Notes under the pieces: model-generated
The model's database searches: none
Seen by the model: the letters and a program-made list of their open reading frames with translations, nothing else
Told to the model about the DNA's origin: nothing
In this document: piece by piece, positions 8,515 to 16,644 of the stretch
How positions within the stretch are numbered: position 1 is the stretch's first letter
Layout of the letters: every line of letters starts with the position of its first letter
Assembly: GCF_014199265.1 (NCBI RefSeq)
Contig: NZ_JACIJG010000021.1
Location: 1-57,910, forward strand
From: Brucella daejeonensis
Lineage (GTDB): Bacteria > Pseudomonadota > Alphaproteobacteria > Rhizobiales > Rhizobiaceae
DNA length: 57,910 nt
Reading direction: 5' to 3'
Position numbers and translations under genes: made by a program

Positions 8515-9105
8515 ATGTCCGTACATGCCCTGATTCTGGCCGCCGGAAGCTCCCGGCGCATGAACGGCCCCAACAAGCTTGCCGCGCTTATCGGTGACAA
8601 AGCGCTGATCCGGCAAACCGTGGAACATGCGCTGGCATCGCGCGCTGAACACGTCTCCGTCGTGACCGGACATGAAGCACAGCGGATCGAGGAACTGCTG
8701 GTGGACTTGCCCGTGACCATCATTCACAATCCCGATCATCGCTCCGGCCTGTCATCATCATTGAAGACCGGCATCCGGCATCTACCCGCATCCGCATCGG
8801 GAGCGCTGGTCATGCTCGGCGACATGCCGATGGTCGAGAGCCAGCATATCGATCACCTTATATCCAGCTTTTCAGAAGCCGACGAACGATGCGTCGTGCG
8901 CGCCTCCCATGATGGAAAGCGCGGCAACCCGGTTATCCTGCCCCGCGCACTTTTTGATGCCGCCCTTGAACTTCAGGGCGATGTTGGCGCGCGCTACCTG
9001 ATCGAAGACGCCAAGGTCGCTGTGATCGATGTCGAGATCGGTTTATCCGCGTTGACCGATGTGGATACGCAAGATGATTTATTGTCCCTTGGCGGGTCGA
9101 TTTAG
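8515..9105 (+). CDS. mocA: Molybdenum cofactor cytidylyltransferase-like NTP transferase
   Basis: A 196-residue MobA/MocA-family protein starting at an ATG behind AAGGGGGAAC. The nucleotide-binding signature L-I-L-A-A-G-S-S-R-R-M-N-G-P-N-K-L is at the N-terminus, the H-N-P-D-H-R-S-G-L-S-S-S-L block and the metal-binding L-G-D-M-P-M-V are mid-protein, and G-K-R-G-N-P-V follows. MocA enzymes transfer CMP to Mo-molybdopterin. Its position after xdhC and the molybdopterin-binding gene, and before a Mo hydroxylase operon, fits that role. Its TAG stop (9103-9105) is the first three bases of repeat copy 2, so the native C-terminus may have been altered by insertion of the element. Confidence 0.9.
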   Translation: MSVHALILAAGSSRRMNGPNKLAALIGDKALIRQTVEHALASRAEHVSVVTGHEAQRIEELLVDLPVTIIHNPDHRSGLSSSLKTGIRHLPASASGALVMLGDMPMVESQHIDHLISSFSEADERCVVRASHDGKRGNPVILPRALFDAALELQGDVGARYLIEDAKVAVIDVEIGLSALTDVDTQDDLLSLGGSI

Positions 9106-9267
9106 TGGATTGAATTTGACGTTTGAATCCCGCCTGAATGAGATGCTGTTTCAAACGTCAAATTCGAAAAATCCACTAGATACATAAAGTTGCTAGTGGT
9201 CTCTTCGATTCCGACATTTGCTCGGCGCCTGTATCAGAGGGGTGCAAATGTCGGAATCAGACCACTA
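9103..9267. repeat. 165-bp double-palindrome repeat, copy 2
   Basis: Same structure and orientation as the copy at 3706-3870. Unit A is 9103-9178 and unit B is 9194-9267, with identical 15-base palindromic arms and TA...TA ends. The first TAG is the stop codon of mocA. The element lies between mocA and the cytochrome c gene and could fold as a strong hairpin in the transcript, so it may act as a terminator or mRNA stabiliser. Confidence 0.85.
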
Positions 9268-9522
9268 GCGTGGTTTTCCAAACCGGACTCAGCCAAGCGA
9301 AGGGAAACCTGCCCTCGAACGCGGGTAACGCTGTTCCCGTCTGCTGAAAAGAAAACATTACAAATTGTTCATAATATTAAGGGATTAGCTCCTTGACAGT
9401 TTGGAACTTTTCTAGGGAAAACAGGCCATCGCAAAAATTGAGGGGAATCCTGTCCGCTTTTCAGACTGAAGCGGTTGCAGTTGATACATCCCGTCTCGAG
9501 ATTGGTTTGGCGAGATGAGAGC
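9268..9522 (+). promoter_or_regulatory. Upstream region of the Mo hydroxylase operon
   Basis: About 255 bases without a gene. TTGACA at 9393-9398 is a good -35 hexamer, but no clear -10 lies at 16-18 bases. An AT-rich tract at 9352-9385 precedes it. It probably carries the promoter of the cytochrome c gene. Confidence 0.4.
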
Positions 9523-10896
9523 ATGAAATTACGACATTTGTTACTTGCAGTCGCGACCGTTGCGGTCGTTGGCGGTGGGGGTTTTCTGGCTTATAGCTGG
9601 AAATCCGCGATCGATCCTATCAACCCGCCGGATCCCACGTCCTTTGATAAGGCACTTGTTCAAAAAGGCGCGGCTTTGGCCGCGGTTGGCAATTGCGTAG
9701 CCTGCCACACCAATCCAGGCGGGCGTTCCTTTGCGGGCAGTTTCCCGATGCCGACACCATTTGGAACCATCTATTCCAGCAATATCACACCCGATGCAGA
9801 AACCGGCATCGGGCGCTGGTCGGAAACTGCCTTTAGCCGCGCCATGCGCAGCGGCGTCAGCCGTGACGGCTCGCAGCTTTATCCGGCCTTCCCGTTCGAT
9901 CACTTCACCTATGTGTCGGATGAGGATAACAAGGCGCTCTACGCGTTCCTCATGACCCGCCCGGCCGTGAAGCAAACGCCGCCGGCAAATGATCTGCCCT
10001 TTCCGCTCAATTTCCGCCCGGTTCTCGCAGGCTGGAAGATGCTGTTCTTCCGTGAAGGCGCGTATGAAAACGATGCGTCTCAAAGCGCGGAATGGAATCG
10101 CGGCGCTTATCTGGTCAATGGTCTTGGCCATTGCGGCGCCTGCCACACGCCACGCAACCAGTTCGGCGCCGAAAAATCCAGCGAATATCTGGCTGGCGGT
10201 GAAGCCGAAGGCTGGTCGGCTTATGCGTTGAACGCATCGACAGCCGCCCCGCTGCCATGGACAAGCGACAGCCTGTTTGCCTATCTACGGCAGGGCTGGC
10301 ACCCGGATCACGGTGTTGCCAATGGCCCGATGGGCGAAGTGACCGGCAATCTCGGCCTGCTGCCGGATTCCGACATTCGCGCCATTGCAACCTATCTTGC
10401 TTCCCTGATGAGCGAACCTGCGCCGGAACGCGCCAAGCGTGCCGACGAAATTCGCCAGCAGGTTTCGCAGACTGCCAAGGCTCCAGCTCCCGCAATGGCC
10501 TCCACGCCCGCCGAACGCGGCGCAGCGATCTATCAGGCGGCTTGCGCCACCTGCCATAACGGCAGCCGTCCCCTCCCCTTCGGCGGCATTGATCTTCATC
10601 TTGCCACCGCAATCAGCGCGCCCGATCCGCAGAACGCCATCAATGCGGTGCTCTTCGGTCTTCCCGCCGCAAGCGGACGGCCTAGCGCGATCATGCCGGG
10701 CTTTGCAGCCACTATCGATGACGATGAACTGAACGATCTTCTGACCTATCTGCGCGATCATTTCGCCGGGAAGCCTGCCTGGACAGATGTGAAAACCCGC
10801 GCCGCCGATACCCGCAGCGGCAAATATCACGTCAGCGTGCGACCTTCCGACGGCATTGAACGCGGTCCCGACAATATTGGAGCTCAGGACAAATGA
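9523..10896 (+). CDS. Triheme cytochrome c subunit of periplasmic Mo dehydrogenase
   Basis: 457 residues from the ATG at 9523. The N-terminus (MKLRHLLLAVATVAVVGGGG) is a membrane anchor or signal segment. Three heme-c sites are visible: C-V-A-C-H at 58-62, C-G-A-C-H at 204-208 and C-A-T-C-H at 341-345. This matches the membrane-bound cytochrome subunit of alcohol/aldehyde dehydrogenases and nicotinate- or isoquinoline-type hydroxylases, which carries electrons from the periplasmic enzyme to the quinone/cytochrome chain. Its stop overlaps the ATG of the [2Fe-2S] subunit (ATGA at 10893-10896), indicating translational coupling. A longer frame from 9475 lacks a good start context. Confidence 0.93.
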   Translation: MKLRHLLLAVATVAVVGGGGFLAYSWKSAIDPINPPDPTSFDKALVQKGAALAAVGNCVACHTNPGGRSFAGSFPMPTPFGTIYSSNITPDAETGIGRWSETAFSRAMRSGVSRDGSQLYPAFPFDHFTYVSDEDNKALYAFLMTRPAVKQTPPANDLPFPLNFRPVLAGWKMLFFREGAYENDASQSAEWNRGAYLVNGLGHCGACHTPRNQFGAEKSSEYLAGGEAEGWSAYALNASTAAPLPWTSDSLFAYLRQGWHPDHGVANGPMGEVTGNLGLLPDSDIRAIATYLASLMSEPAPERAKRADEIRQQVSQTAKAPAPAMASTPAERGAAIYQAACATCHNGSRPLPFGGIDLHLATAISAPDPQNAINAVLFGLPAASGRPSAIMPGFAATIDDDELNDLLTYLRDHFAGKPAWTDVKTRAADTRSGKYHVSVRPSDGIERGPDNIGAQDK

Positions 10897-11390
10897 TAAA
10901 ACTCAACGTGAATGGTGTTGACCGCGAGGTCGATGCCGACCCTTCAACCCCGCTTCTTTACGTTCTGCGCGACAATCTCGGGCTGAACGGCGCGAAATTC
11001 GGCTGCGGACTTGGCCAGTGCGGCGCCTGCACCGTGATGGTCGACGGCGAGGCGGTTTTTTCCTGCCTCACGCCGATCATGCTGGTGGAAGGCCAGAAGA
11101 TCAAGACGGTCGAGGGCCTTGGCACCATCGAAAATCCGGGGCCGATGCAGACCGCCTTCATCGAAGAGCAGGCAGCGCAATGCGGCTATTGCATCTCCGG
11201 CATGATGATGCGGGCGCAATCGATCCTTGAAGCCAATCCGCAGGCAACGGATGCCGAGATTCAGGCCGGTATGGAGCCAAATCTCTGCCGTTGCGGAACG
11301 CATATGCGCATCCTGCGCGCTGTGAAACATGCGCGTGAACTGATGAAAACGGCATCCGCCGCGCCTGCGGCCAGTCAAGGGAGGTCCTGA
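10893..11390 (+). CDS. [2Fe-2S] subunit of periplasmic Mo hydroxylase (IorA-like)
   Basis: 165 residues with two [2Fe-2S] domains. The plant-ferredoxin-like one has C-G-L-G-Q-C-G-A-C plus a later Cys in V-F-S-C-L, and the helical one has Q-C-G-Y-C-I-S-G-M-M and N-L-C-R-C-G-T-H. This is the small subunit of isoquinoline 1-oxidoreductase/aldehyde dehydrogenase types of the xanthine oxidase family. It passes electrons from the Mo centre to the cytochrome c subunit. It has no signal peptide and is probably exported with the Tat-dependent large subunit. The gene overlaps its neighbours by 4 bases upstream and 1 base downstream. Confidence 0.95.
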   Translation: MIKLNVNGVDREVDADPSTPLLYVLRDNLGLNGAKFGCGLGQCGACTVMVDGEAVFSCLTPIMLVEGQKIKTVEGLGTIENPGPMQTAFIEEQAAQCGYCISGMMMRAQSILEANPQATDAEIQAGMEPNLCRCGTHMRILRAVKHARELMKTASAAPAASQGRS

Positions 11391-13639
11391 TGAACGCTCC
11401 AACTGTTCCTGACGTCACGCGTCGCGGCTTTCTCGGTGGAGTTGGCGGACTGCTTGTCTCCTTCGCCATCCCGACCGAGGCTTTCGCGCAGGAAGGCGAA
11501 GTCGCCGCATCGCAGCTTCAAAAGCCCAAGGCAAAGCTGCCCGGCAGCCTTTCCACGACACCATCGCTGGACGCCTGGATTCATATCGATCCGAACGGCG
11601 AGATCACGGTTTTCACCGGCAAGGTAGAACTCGGCCAGGGAACCAAGAGTTCGCTGCGCCAGATAGCGGCCGAAGAGCTGGAAGTCGCACCGGGCGAAAT
11701 CAATCTCGTCACCGGCGACACCAGCCTTACGCCCAATGAAGGCTATACGGCCGGCAGCCAGACGATCCAGAACAGCGGCACGGCGATCCGTCACGCGAGC
11801 GCCCAGGTTCGCGAAATCCTGATCGCGCAAGCCAGCGCCAAGCTCGGCGTTCCAGCCGATCAGCTCAAGGCCGATGGTGGCAAGATCACTGGGCCGAACG
11901 GCGCTTCGATCGGCTATGGCGAGGTCATCTCCGAGGACCTGCTCCACATTCAGGCCCAACCTGAATCCAGGCTGAAAGACCCTTCGACCTATCGCTCCAT
12001 CGGCAAGCCGTTCGCGCGCGTCGATATTCCGGCCAAGGTCACGGGTGGCGAAGCCTATGTGCAGGACATGCGCCCGGAAGGCATGGTTCATGCCCGTATC
12101 GTGCGTCCGCCATCATACACCGCAAAGCTGGTCAGCTTCGATGAAGCCGCCATCAAGGCCATGCCGGGCGTGATCGCAGTCGTGCGCGACGGTGATTTCC
12201 TTGCGGTTGTAGCTGGTCAGGAATTCAAGGCCGTGCAAGCGATGCGAGCGCTGGCCGCCAATGCGAAATGGCAAGAAAGCGCTGGTCTCCCCGACCAGAA
12301 CAACATTGGAGCTTTTCTCGAAAGCTCCGTGAGCGAAACGGGCGTTGTCGCGTCTGTCGGACAGGAATCGGTAGCGGGCGCCAAGACGTTCAAGGCCCAG
12401 TTCACCCGCCCCTACCAGATGCACGGCTCCATCGGCCCTTCTGCTGCCGTTGCTATCCTTGACAAGGATATGCTGACCGTATGGACGCACACGCAGGGCG
12501 TCTATCCCGACCGCAACGCCATTGCCGAAATGCTGGGGATGGAGACGGACAAGGTGCGCTGCATCCACGCGGAAGGTTCGGGCTGCTATGGCCATAACGG
12601 TGCCGACGATGCGGCAGCCGATGCCGCGCTGATTGCAAGCCACGTTCCGGGCAAGCCGGTCCGCGTGCAGTGGATGCGCGAACAGGAACACCAGTGGGAG
12701 CCTTATGGCGCAGCCATGATGACCCGCTCCGAGGCCGCGCTCGACGCCGATGGCAAGATCGTCAACTGGCATTTCGATCTGTGGAGCAACAACCACAGCA
12801 CACGTCCGGGAAGCGCCGGTTCTTTGATCGCCGGTCGCCTGATGGGCAAGCATTTTCAGCAGGAACCGGTGCCGATGGAGATTGCTCCGCTCGGTAATGG
12901 CGACCGCAATGCCATTCCGCTCTACGACATCCCCAACCAGCGGGTGAACTGGCGTTACGTGCCGGAAATGCCGGTGCGTGTTTCTGCGTTGCGCGGCCTT
13001 GGCGCCTATTGCAACGTGTTCTCCATCGAAAGCACGATGGACGAGCTTGCGGAACTGGCTGGAGCCGATCCTGTCGAATTCCGTCTGCGTCACATGAAGG
13101 ACCCGCGTGGCCGCAAGGTCATCGAAGTCGCCGCCGAAAAATTCGGCTGGTCGAATGCGCCGATGCCGAAGGGCAAGGGGCGCGGCTTTGCCTTCGCGCA
13201 ATACAAGAACCATGCGGCTTATCTTGCCATGGCGCTGGAAGCCGAAGTGGATGCGGAAACCGGCCTGATCAAGATTTCGCACGTCGTTTCCGCCGTCGAT
13301 TGCGGCGAGGCGGTTGCTCCCAATGCCATCGTCAACCAGACCGAAGGCGGCATTCTGCAATCGCTGAGCTGGACGCTCTATGAAGCGGTCCAGTTCGACA
13401 AGACGCGCATCACCAGCACAGACTGGTCGAGCTATCCGATCCTGCGTTTCAGCGCGGTTCCGGATAGCGTCGATGTGCATATCGTGGACAATCCTGGTAT
13501 GCCTTATCTTGGTGTGGCGGAAGCAGCCCAGGGGCCGACCGGCGGGGCTATCGCCAATGCTGTCAAGAACGCGACCGGCAAACGCATTTATGATCTGCCC
13601 TTCACGCGTGAACGCGTGAAAGCAACGCTCAAGGCCTGA
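11390..13639 (+). CDS. Tat-exported molybdenum-binding hydroxylase large subunit (IorB-like)
   Basis: 749 residues. The N-terminus has a Tat signal (T-R-R-G-F-L-G-G-V-G-G near 11-21). It is a single-chain 'IorB' type of xanthine oxidase-family Mo subunit: G-K-V-E-L-G-Q-G near 75, D-I-P-A-K-V-T-G-G mid-protein, R-V-S-A-L-R-G-L-G-A-Y-C-N for the cofactor/substrate area, and a late G-V-A-E-A-A-Q-G-P-T-G-G whose Glu fits the catalytic base. It would hydroxylate an aldehyde or N-heteroaromatic in the periplasm using water. Start ATG 11390 overlaps the previous stop. The substrate cannot be read from sequence; xdhC and mocA upstream are its maturation partners. Confidence 0.93.
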   Translation: MNAPTVPDVTRRGFLGGVGGLLVSFAIPTEAFAQEGEVAASQLQKPKAKLPGSLSTTPSLDAWIHIDPNGEITVFTGKVELGQGTKSSLRQIAAEELEVAPGEINLVTGDTSLTPNEGYTAGSQTIQNSGTAIRHASAQVREILIAQASAKLGVPADQLKADGGKITGPNGASIGYGEVISEDLLHIQAQPESRLKDPSTYRSIGKPFARVDIPAKVTGGEAYVQDMRPEGMVHARIVRPPSYTAKLVSFDEAAIKAMPGVIAVVRDGDFLAVVAGQEFKAVQAMRALAANAKWQESAGLPDQNNIGAFLESSVSETGVVASVGQESVAGAKTFKAQFTRPYQMHGSIGPSAAVAILDKDMLTVWTHTQGVYPDRNAIAEMLGMETDKVRCIHAEGSGCYGHNGADDAAADAALIASHVPGKPVRVQWMREQEHQWEPYGAAMMTRSEAALDADGKIVNWHFDLWSNNHSTRPGSAGSLIAGRLMGKHFQQEPVPMEIAPLGNGDRNAIPLYDIPNQRVNWRYVPEMPVRVSALRGLGAYCNVFSIESTMDELAELAGADPVEFRLRHMKDPRGRKVIEVAAEKFGWSNAPMPKGKGRGFAFAQYKNHAAYLAMALEAEVDAETGLIKISHVVSAVDCGEAVAPNAIVNQTEGGILQSLSWTLYEAVQFDKTRITSTDWSSYPILRFSAVPDSVDVHIVDNPGMPYLGVAEAAQGPTGGAIANAVKNATGKRIYDLPFTRERVKATLKA

Positions 13640-13663
13640 TCCCGCCTATAGAGACAGCGTGAG

Positions 13664-13692
13664 AGCCGGCCTGAATAATCGGGCCGGCTTTT
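13664..13692 (+). terminator. Rho-independent terminator of Mo hydroxylase operon
   Basis: AGCCGGCC (13664-13671) pairs with GGCCGGCT (13682-13689) around a 10-base loop and is followed by TTT. It lies 25 bases after the hydroxylase stop codon. Confidence 0.8.
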
Positions 13693-13726
13693 GCATGAGC
13701 ATAACCTGTCTGGAAGACGCGGGCTC

Positions 13727-14040
13727 TCAGCAGGCTTTCGCGAATCCGGTTGGCTTGCGAACGCCCTCGGATTCCAGAATGGGCAGGACATGATCGCGGA
13801 AATAGGGAAATTCCTCAGCATAATCGACAAAGGAAAGCGTCGTACCGTCGAAGCCGGCACGGTGTAGCGCGAGTATCCCTTCAGCCACCTGTTCCGGCGT
13901 ACCAACGAGCGGAAAGTCGCCCCATATGAAACGATGCCTCTATGCCAGCGTATAGTCCGCACCATCCCGCCGATACATATACAGGTGCCCACACAGCGGA
14001 ATGACCGCCGTCGGCTGGCGGGCACGGCTCAATCGCCGTA
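13727..14040 (-). pseudogene. LLM-class flavin oxidoreductase, decayed C-terminal remnant
   Basis: Read on the minus strand, one frame gives the end of a luciferase-like (LLM) FMN-dependent monooxygenase: H-L-Y-M-Y-R-R-D-G-A-D-Y-T-L-A, then F-I-W-G-D-F-P-L-V-G-T-P-E-Q-V-A, then F-V-D-Y-A-E-E-F-P-Y-F-R-D-H-V-L-P, ending in TGA (complement of 13727-13729). Within the frame an in-frame TAG (complement of 13940-13942) interrupts it, and the first 250 or so residues of the enzyme are missing. The region upstream turns abruptly AT-rich. It is a truncated, interrupted relic, not a working gene. LLM enzymes of this type act on alkanesulfonates, dimethyl sulfone or pyrimidines. Confidence 0.75.
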
Positions 14041-14294
14041 ACGAACGATATGGGCAGCGATAAAAGATTTTAAGAATTTAAAATCAATTAAGAAAATAAT
14101 ACATTTCCCATTCAATAAATAAGCCAGTTAACGAATTTCTATCGCAAACATATTACAGATAGAAGACACGCATACATTATGACAATAATATAACATACAG
14201 AATACATTCATATAAACTTCATTGGAAGCATGACGCCAGACTCGTTATTACGACGTGCGCTCAACGGGGGTGCGTTAAATTCTCGAGGGTTCTC
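14041..14294 (+). promoter_or_regulatory. AT-rich promoter region of the Ugp-like operon
   Basis: About 250 bases much richer in A/T than the flanks and without an open frame of note. It separates the LLM relic from the binding-protein gene and presumably carries its promoter. GAGGG at 14283 serves the ATG at 14295. No operator could be identified. Confidence 0.5.
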
Positions 14295-15644
14295 ATGCAG
14301 ACCAAGATTTTCAGCGCTATAGGCGCCGTTCTCGCTACCGCTTTCCTTGCAAGCCCGGCGGCCGCCGAAAAAACCAGGATCGACTTCTGGTTCGGCAACT
14401 CCGGCGATATCGCCAAGCGCGTAGAGGAACAATGCGACCGCTTCAACAAATCGCAGGACAACTTCGAAGTTGTCTGCACGAGCCAGGGAAGCTACGACGC
14501 ATCCCTGCAGAACACGATCGCCGCGTTCCGTGCCGGCAAGCAGCCCACCATCGCACAGGTTTCGGACGCAGGCACGCTCGACATCATGCTTTCAGGTGCT
14601 TATTACCCGGCCAACAAACTGATGACCGATATGGGCTACACAGTCGATTGGAACAACTATTTCTCCGGCATCGCGAGCTACTATGCCACTTCCAAGGGTG
14701 AAATGTACTCGTTCCCCTTCAACTCCTCGACCGCGCTTCTCTACTGGAACAAGGACGCCTTTGCCAAAATCGGCAAGGATCATGCACCCGCGACGTGGGA
14801 AGAAGCTGCAGCCGATTTCAAGGCTCTCAAAGCAGCCGGTTATGCCTGCCCGCTCGGCTTCGATATTTCCAACAATGAAGTCTGGCAATATGTCGAACAG
14901 TTCGAAGCGGTCCACGGCGAGCCGATTGCAACCAAGCGCAACGGTTATGAAGGTCTCGATGCGGAACTCACCTTCAACAAGGGCAAGCTGGTCAACTTCA
15001 TCAAGGACCTCAAGAGCTGGTACGACGATGGCGAAGCCGTGATCAAGTCCAAGGCAACCGGCCAGACCTTTATCGAAGCGTTTTCCGCCGGCGATTGTCA
15101 AACCATCCTCACGTCGGTCGGCGACCACGGCAATATCGGCCGCACGGCGAAGGAGGGCATGAACTGGGGCGTCGCCATGTTGCCGGTTTATGAAGGCACG
15201 GAGCGCAAGAGTTCTTTCGTCGGCGGCGCTTCGCTCTGGGTTCTGAAGGGCAAGTCGGAAGCCGAGTATAAGGCAGCGGCAGCATTCTTCGACTTCATCG
15301 CCAAGCCGGAAGAAGCTCTCACCTGGTCGACGGTCACAGGCTATATCCCCGTTCGCAATTCGGGCTATGAATATCTGCAGAAGCAGGGCTTTTATGACAA
15401 GGCGCCATATGCCGGTCGTGAACTCGCGATCCAGAGCCTGACGGCCTCACCGTCCGACGATCCGGCACCGCATGGTATCCGCCTCGGCGGACTTCTGCAG
15501 ATCCGTCAGGAAATCGCCAACGGCCTGCAGGCGATCTTCATAAACAATGAAGATGTGCAGGCATCGCTCGACGGTGCAGCAGAGCGCGGCAACCAGATTC
15601 TTCGCCGCTTCGAACGCACTTACAAGGGTGCACGGCTTCCCTGA
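14295..15644 (+). CDS. UgpB-like extracellular solute-binding protein (family 1)
   Basis: 449 residues with a signal peptide (MQTKIFSAIGAVLATAFL, cut after S-P-A-A-A). The mature protein is a family-1 binding protein: I-D-F-W-F-G-N-S-G at its start, F-R-A-G-K-Q-P-T-I-A-Q-V, F-N-S-S-T-A-L-L-Y-W-N-K-D-A-F hinge, and F-V-G-G-A-S-L-W-V-L. The pattern and gene order (binding protein, two permeases, UgpC-like ATPase) resemble the glycerol-3-phosphate importer UgpBAEC. The substrate is a sugar, polyol or organophosphate; the phosphatase-fold enzyme at the end of the operon favours a phosphorylated compound. A hairpin follows the stop, which would keep this gene expressed above its partners. Confidence 0.92.
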   Translation: MQTKIFSAIGAVLATAFLASPAAAEKTRIDFWFGNSGDIAKRVEEQCDRFNKSQDNFEVVCTSQGSYDASLQNTIAAFRAGKQPTIAQVSDAGTLDIMLSGAYYPANKLMTDMGYTVDWNNYFSGIASYYATSKGEMYSFPFNSSTALLYWNKDAFAKIGKDHAPATWEEAAADFKALKAAGYACPLGFDISNNEVWQYVEQFEAVHGEPIATKRNGYEGLDAELTFNKGKLVNFIKDLKSWYDDGEAVIKSKATGQTFIEAFSAGDCQTILTSVGDHGNIGRTAKEGMNWGVAMLPVYEGTERKSSFVGGASLWVLKGKSEAEYKAAAAFFDFIAKPEEALTWSTVTGYIPVRNSGYEYLQKQGFYDKAPYAGRELAIQSLTASPSDDPAPHGIRLGGLLQIRQEIANGLQAIFINNEDVQASLDGAAERGNQILRRFERTYKGARLP

Positions 15645-15657
15645 CCCTCAGCATGAG

Positions 15658-15687
15658 ACCCGTTCGGCCCAGCGGTGCCGAACGGGT
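15658..15687 (+). terminator. Intercistronic hairpin after binding-protein gene
   Basis: ACCCGTTCGGC (15658-15668) and GCCGAACGGGT (15677-15687) form an 11-bp stem with an 8-base loop, with no T-run after it. It is 13 bases past the stop and 63 bases before the first permease. It is likely an attenuating or stabilising hairpin that raises binding-protein mRNA over the transporter mRNA. Confidence 0.7.
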
Positions 15688-15750
15688 TGAAACTTCTGCA
15701 TTCCATATCGGGCGCTGAAGGCAACGTGCTCGAGAAAGTGAAAACCTCCC

Positions 15751-16635
15751 ATGGAAAAGCGCGTTACGTTCTCATCGACGACAATCGGCCTTCTGTTCGC
15801 GCTGCCGATGCTGCTTCTCATCTTTGTCTTCTTCTACTGGCCGAGCGCGCAGGCTCTCTACTGGGCCTTTACGCTGGAACAGCCTTGGGGCGGCGGCAAT
15901 GTCTGGGTTGGCTTCGACAATTTCACGCAACTGCTGCAGGACCCAGTCTACTGGGAGTCCATCATGCGAAGCCTGATCTTCGGCTTGGCATCGACGACGA
16001 TTGCCATGGGTGTCGCGCTGATCCTCGCGCTCATCACCGACCGCGAACTGCGCGGCAACAGGTTCTACCGTTCCGTCTTCATCTGGCCTTATGCAATTGC
16101 GGCACCGGCGCTGGGTCTGGCCTTCCGCTTCATCCTGGCGCCCGAGGCTGGCCTGCTCTCCGTTATCAACCAGATCTGGCCCAATCTCTGGAACCCCGCG
16201 CTCGATGGCAAAGACGCCATGATCGCCGTAATCGTTGCCTTCTCCTGGAAATATATCGGCTACAATTTCATATTCTTTCTGTCCGCTCTCCAGGGCATTC
16301 CGCGCTCCCTCATCGAAGCTGCTGCGATGGATGGTTCGGGACCGATGCGGCGCATATGGGACATCCAGCTGCCACTCCTGACCCCGACGCTCTTCTTCCT
16401 GCTCGTCATCAATATCACCGAGAGCTTCCAGGACTCGTTCGGTATCGTCGATGTGATGACGCAAGGCGGACCGGCGCGGGCCACCGAACTGATGGTCTAC
16501 AAAATCTATTTCGATGGTTTCAAGGGGCTCGATTATTCCGGAGCAGCCGCCCAGTCGATCATCCTGATGCTCCTCGTCATCCTGCTCACGATTTTCCAGT
16601 TCCGCTTCATCGAGCGGCGCGTACACTACAAGTGA
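15751..16635 (+). CDS. UgpA-like ABC transporter permease
   Basis: 294 residues with six predicted membrane spans, starting at ATG 15751 behind a weak AAACCTCC context. Typical MalF/UgpA features are the first span L-L-F-A-L-P-M-L-L-L-I-F-V-F-F-Y-W-P, R-S-V-F-I-W-P-Y-A-I near mid-protein, and the ATPase-coupling EAA loop S-L-I-E-A-A-A-M-D-G-S-G-P. It forms the channel with the UgpE-like protein encoded 9 bases downstream. Confidence 0.95.
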   Translation: MEKRVTFSSTTIGLLFALPMLLLIFVFFYWPSAQALYWAFTLEQPWGGGNVWVGFDNFTQLLQDPVYWESIMRSLIFGLASTTIAMGVALILALITDRELRGNRFYRSVFIWPYAIAAPALGLAFRFILAPEAGLLSVINQIWPNLWNPALDGKDAMIAVIVAFSWKYIGYNFIFFLSALQGIPRSLIEAAAMDGSGPMRRIWDIQLPLLTPTLFFLLVINITESFQDSFGIVDVMTQGGPARATELMVYKIYFDGFKGLDYSGAAAQSIILMLLVILLTIFQFRFIERRVHYK

Positions 16636-16644
16636 GGCGCAGAA

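Noticed and set aside
12113..13480. 455-codon minus-strand frame inside the Mo hydroxylase gene
   Set aside because: His/Arg-rich low-complexity translation typical of an antisense shadow; the plus strand is clearly coding.
13588..14025. 145-codon minus-strand frame over the LLM relic
   Set aside because: It is out of frame with the recognisable LLM residues and resembles no protein.
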